From assembly GCA_016919565.1 (NCBI GenBank), contig JACXTO010000120.1, positions 1-5,430 on the forward strand: a stretch of DNA of 5,430 bases, given 5' to 3'. Below, piece by piece: positions 4,607-5,430 of the stretch. Below the pieces are notes generated by a model. The model was given only the letters and a program-made list of their open reading frames with translations. It searched no databases and had not been told where the DNA came from. Both the position numbers and the translations under genes were made by a program. Position 1 is the first letter of the stretch. The number at the start of each line of letters is the position of its first letter. The stretch comes from Methanomassiliicoccaceae archaeon (lineage in GTDB: Archaea; Thermoplasmatota; Thermoplasmata; Methanomassiliicoccales; UBA472).

Positions 4607-4628
4607 TGGATCATTCCGGCATCATCCA
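4607..4628. repeat. Hairpin-forming inverted repeat downstream of the right-hand permease
   Basis: TGGATCAT (4607-4614) and ATCATCCA (4621-4628) pair at seven of eight positions around a 6-base loop, about 30 bases past the permease stop. It may define the 3' end of that mRNA. No T-run follows. The rest of the 161-base gap 4497-4657 holds only the promoter of the four-helix protein gene. Confidence 0.3.
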
Positions 4629-4657
4629 GAAATCATGAAGTGAATTGAGCGACCGGC

Positions 4658-5398
4658 TCACTTTTCTCGCCACCTGGACTTCGTCATGCCGACCCAAAGG
4701 AAGAAGGCCGTCAGGCTCAAGAGGACAGCCCAGTCGATCATCATCGTCTCCGCAGGAAGGTCCATGAAGCCAACGAGCCCGTGCCCTATCTGGGCAGCGT
4801 ATGTGGTCGGGGACAGATATGCCAGGTATCGCCACGGAAGGGGGATGAGGGTTATGGGGTAATAGACCGGGGCGAGGGTGGTGAACAGCAGGCTGAGCAG
4901 CCGAGTGAAGGCGAAGCTCTGGACGATGTCCGAGGAGAAGGTCGCCAGGGCAAAGCCCAATGAGATCGACATGAGGAACATCAGGAGCATGACGATGATG
5001 ATGCCGATCACGGCGGCAAACTCGACCTGCACGAAGACGCCGAACAGCAACGCCAGTATCACCAGCGCCGGGGAGGAGTAGATCAGCTCGGAGATTGCCA
5101 TTCCAGCCACGTAGACCGAGGCGCTGGTGGGCGAGCCGACAACCATATCCTGGAGCTTGAAATCGTTCTTGAGGTGGGACAGGTCCGATTGAAGAGAGGT
5201 CCCGGCGGAGAACATGGTCATTATCAGCCCTCCTACGATCCCCACTCCCAATAGCGCGCCCCCGCTGATGAACCATATCAGTGTGAGGAAGGAGAGCGGG
5301 GACAGAACGGTTATGATCAGGACAGCAGGGTAGTTCTTCATCTCGTAGATGGCGTTAACGAGGATCGAGGCCAGCAGCTGGCTCCCCAACCGGCTCAT
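4658..5398 (-). CDS. ABC-2 type transporter permease (second exporter)
   Basis: This 246-residue membrane subunit belongs to a second ABC exporter. Its N-terminus MSRLGSQLLASILVNAIYEMKNYPAVLI has the amphipathic helix plus first membrane helix usual for ABC-2 permeases. Further hydrophobic segments lie at about 45-66, 94-120, 126-154, 163-187 and 222-240. A cytoplasmic segment LKNDFKLQDMVVGSPTSASVYV (76-97) stands where the ERLLSTPV-like motif normally lies, and SPTTYAAQIGHGLVG (196-210) is the late family motif. It is clearly different in sequence from the permease at 397-1143, so this is not a local duplication. ATG 5398 overlaps the stop of the upstream gene by four bases (ATGA). A GGAGG lies ten bases before the ATG. 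Cargo is unknown. Confidence 0.9.
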   Translation of the reverse strand: MSRLGSQLLASILVNAIYEMKNYPAVLIITVLSPLSFLTLIWFISGGALLGVGIVGGLIMTMFSAGTSLQSDLSHLKNDFKLQDMVVGSPTSASVYVAGMAISELIYSSPALVILALLFGVFVQVEFAAVIGIIIVMLLMFLMSISLGFALATFSSDIVQSFAFTRLLSLLFTTLAPVYYPITLIPLPWRYLAYLSPTTYAAQIGHGLVGFMDLPAETMMIDWAVLLSLTAFFLWVGMTKSRWREK

Positions 5399-5430
5399 TC
5401 CTCGTCCGCCTCCTTTTCCTCCCTGACACC
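5395..5430 (-). CDS. C-terminal end of upstream gene, probably the partner ABC ATPase
   Basis: The frame is open from the window edge and encodes GVREEKEADEE before TGA (5397-5395). That stop overlaps the permease ATG as ATGA. A charged tail of this type following a TGRG-like motif is common at the end of DrrA-type ABC ATPases, and the tight overlap with an ABC-2 permease makes that the likeliest identity. Only eleven residues are visible, so the product is inferred from context. The purine-rich bases encoding the tail also supply the GGAGG ribosome site of the permease. Confidence 0.6.
   Translation of the reverse strand, partial: GVREEKEADEE

Noticed and set aside
4611..5276. 221-codon - frame over the right permease
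   Set aside because: Arg/His/Pro-rich alternative frame; the overlapping 4658-5398 frame encodes a recognisable ABC-2 permease.
1..5430. Local duplication of one ABC exporter producing both edge operons
   Set aside because: The two permeases share only general ABC-2 features and differ throughout their sequences, so they look like independent systems.

Overview
The window looks like archaeal chromosome, most likely from the Thermoplasmatota and perhaps a Methanomassiliicoccales-like lineage. This is an inference from AT-rich TATA-like boxes about 25 bases before starts, an apparently leaderless gene, a poly-T terminator, Shine-Dalgarno sites of the GAGGTGA type, and the fairly GC-rich coding style. 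No marker gene fixes the taxonomy. Nothing in the window is a phage, CRISPR or conventional IS signature.

Left block (1-1143, + strand): the 3' part of an ABC-2 exporter operon, with the C-terminal end of a DrrA-like ATPase whose stop overlaps the start of its single permease. Converging on it (1725-1252, - strand) is a stand-alone GyrI-like/AraC effector-binding domain protein. The 156-base gap after it holds a 28-bp imperfect palindrome and the promoter of an unannotated 47-residue hydrophobic membrane peptide (1882-2025, +), which ends before a T7 terminator.

Centre (2148-3617, +): a full-length two-HKD phospholipase-D-type cardiolipin synthase with two N-terminal membrane helices. It is probably transcribed leaderless from a TATA box that sits inside an imperfect palindrome. 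Its stop is followed by a hairpin and then by a 63-base inverted-repeat element that could be a structured RNA or a tiny mobile-element relic.

Right of centre (- strand): a very basic 50-residue protein (3894-3742) built entirely from 11-residue repeats, with a strong Shine-Dalgarno site abutted by a leader hairpin. Upstream of it is a four-helix membrane protein of unknown function (4496-4071). At the right edge a second, unrelated ABC-2 permease (5398-4658) overlaps by four bases the end of its upstream gene, probably another ABC ATPase.

The shared theme is the cell membrane: two exporters, a phospholipid-remodelling enzyme, two small or medium integral membrane proteins, and an amphipathic cationic peptide that could plausibly bind anionic lipid. 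The genes are not one operon (they lie on both strands with separate promoters), so a functional link is conjecture. The most original observation is the 11-residue-repeat peptide with its structured leader.
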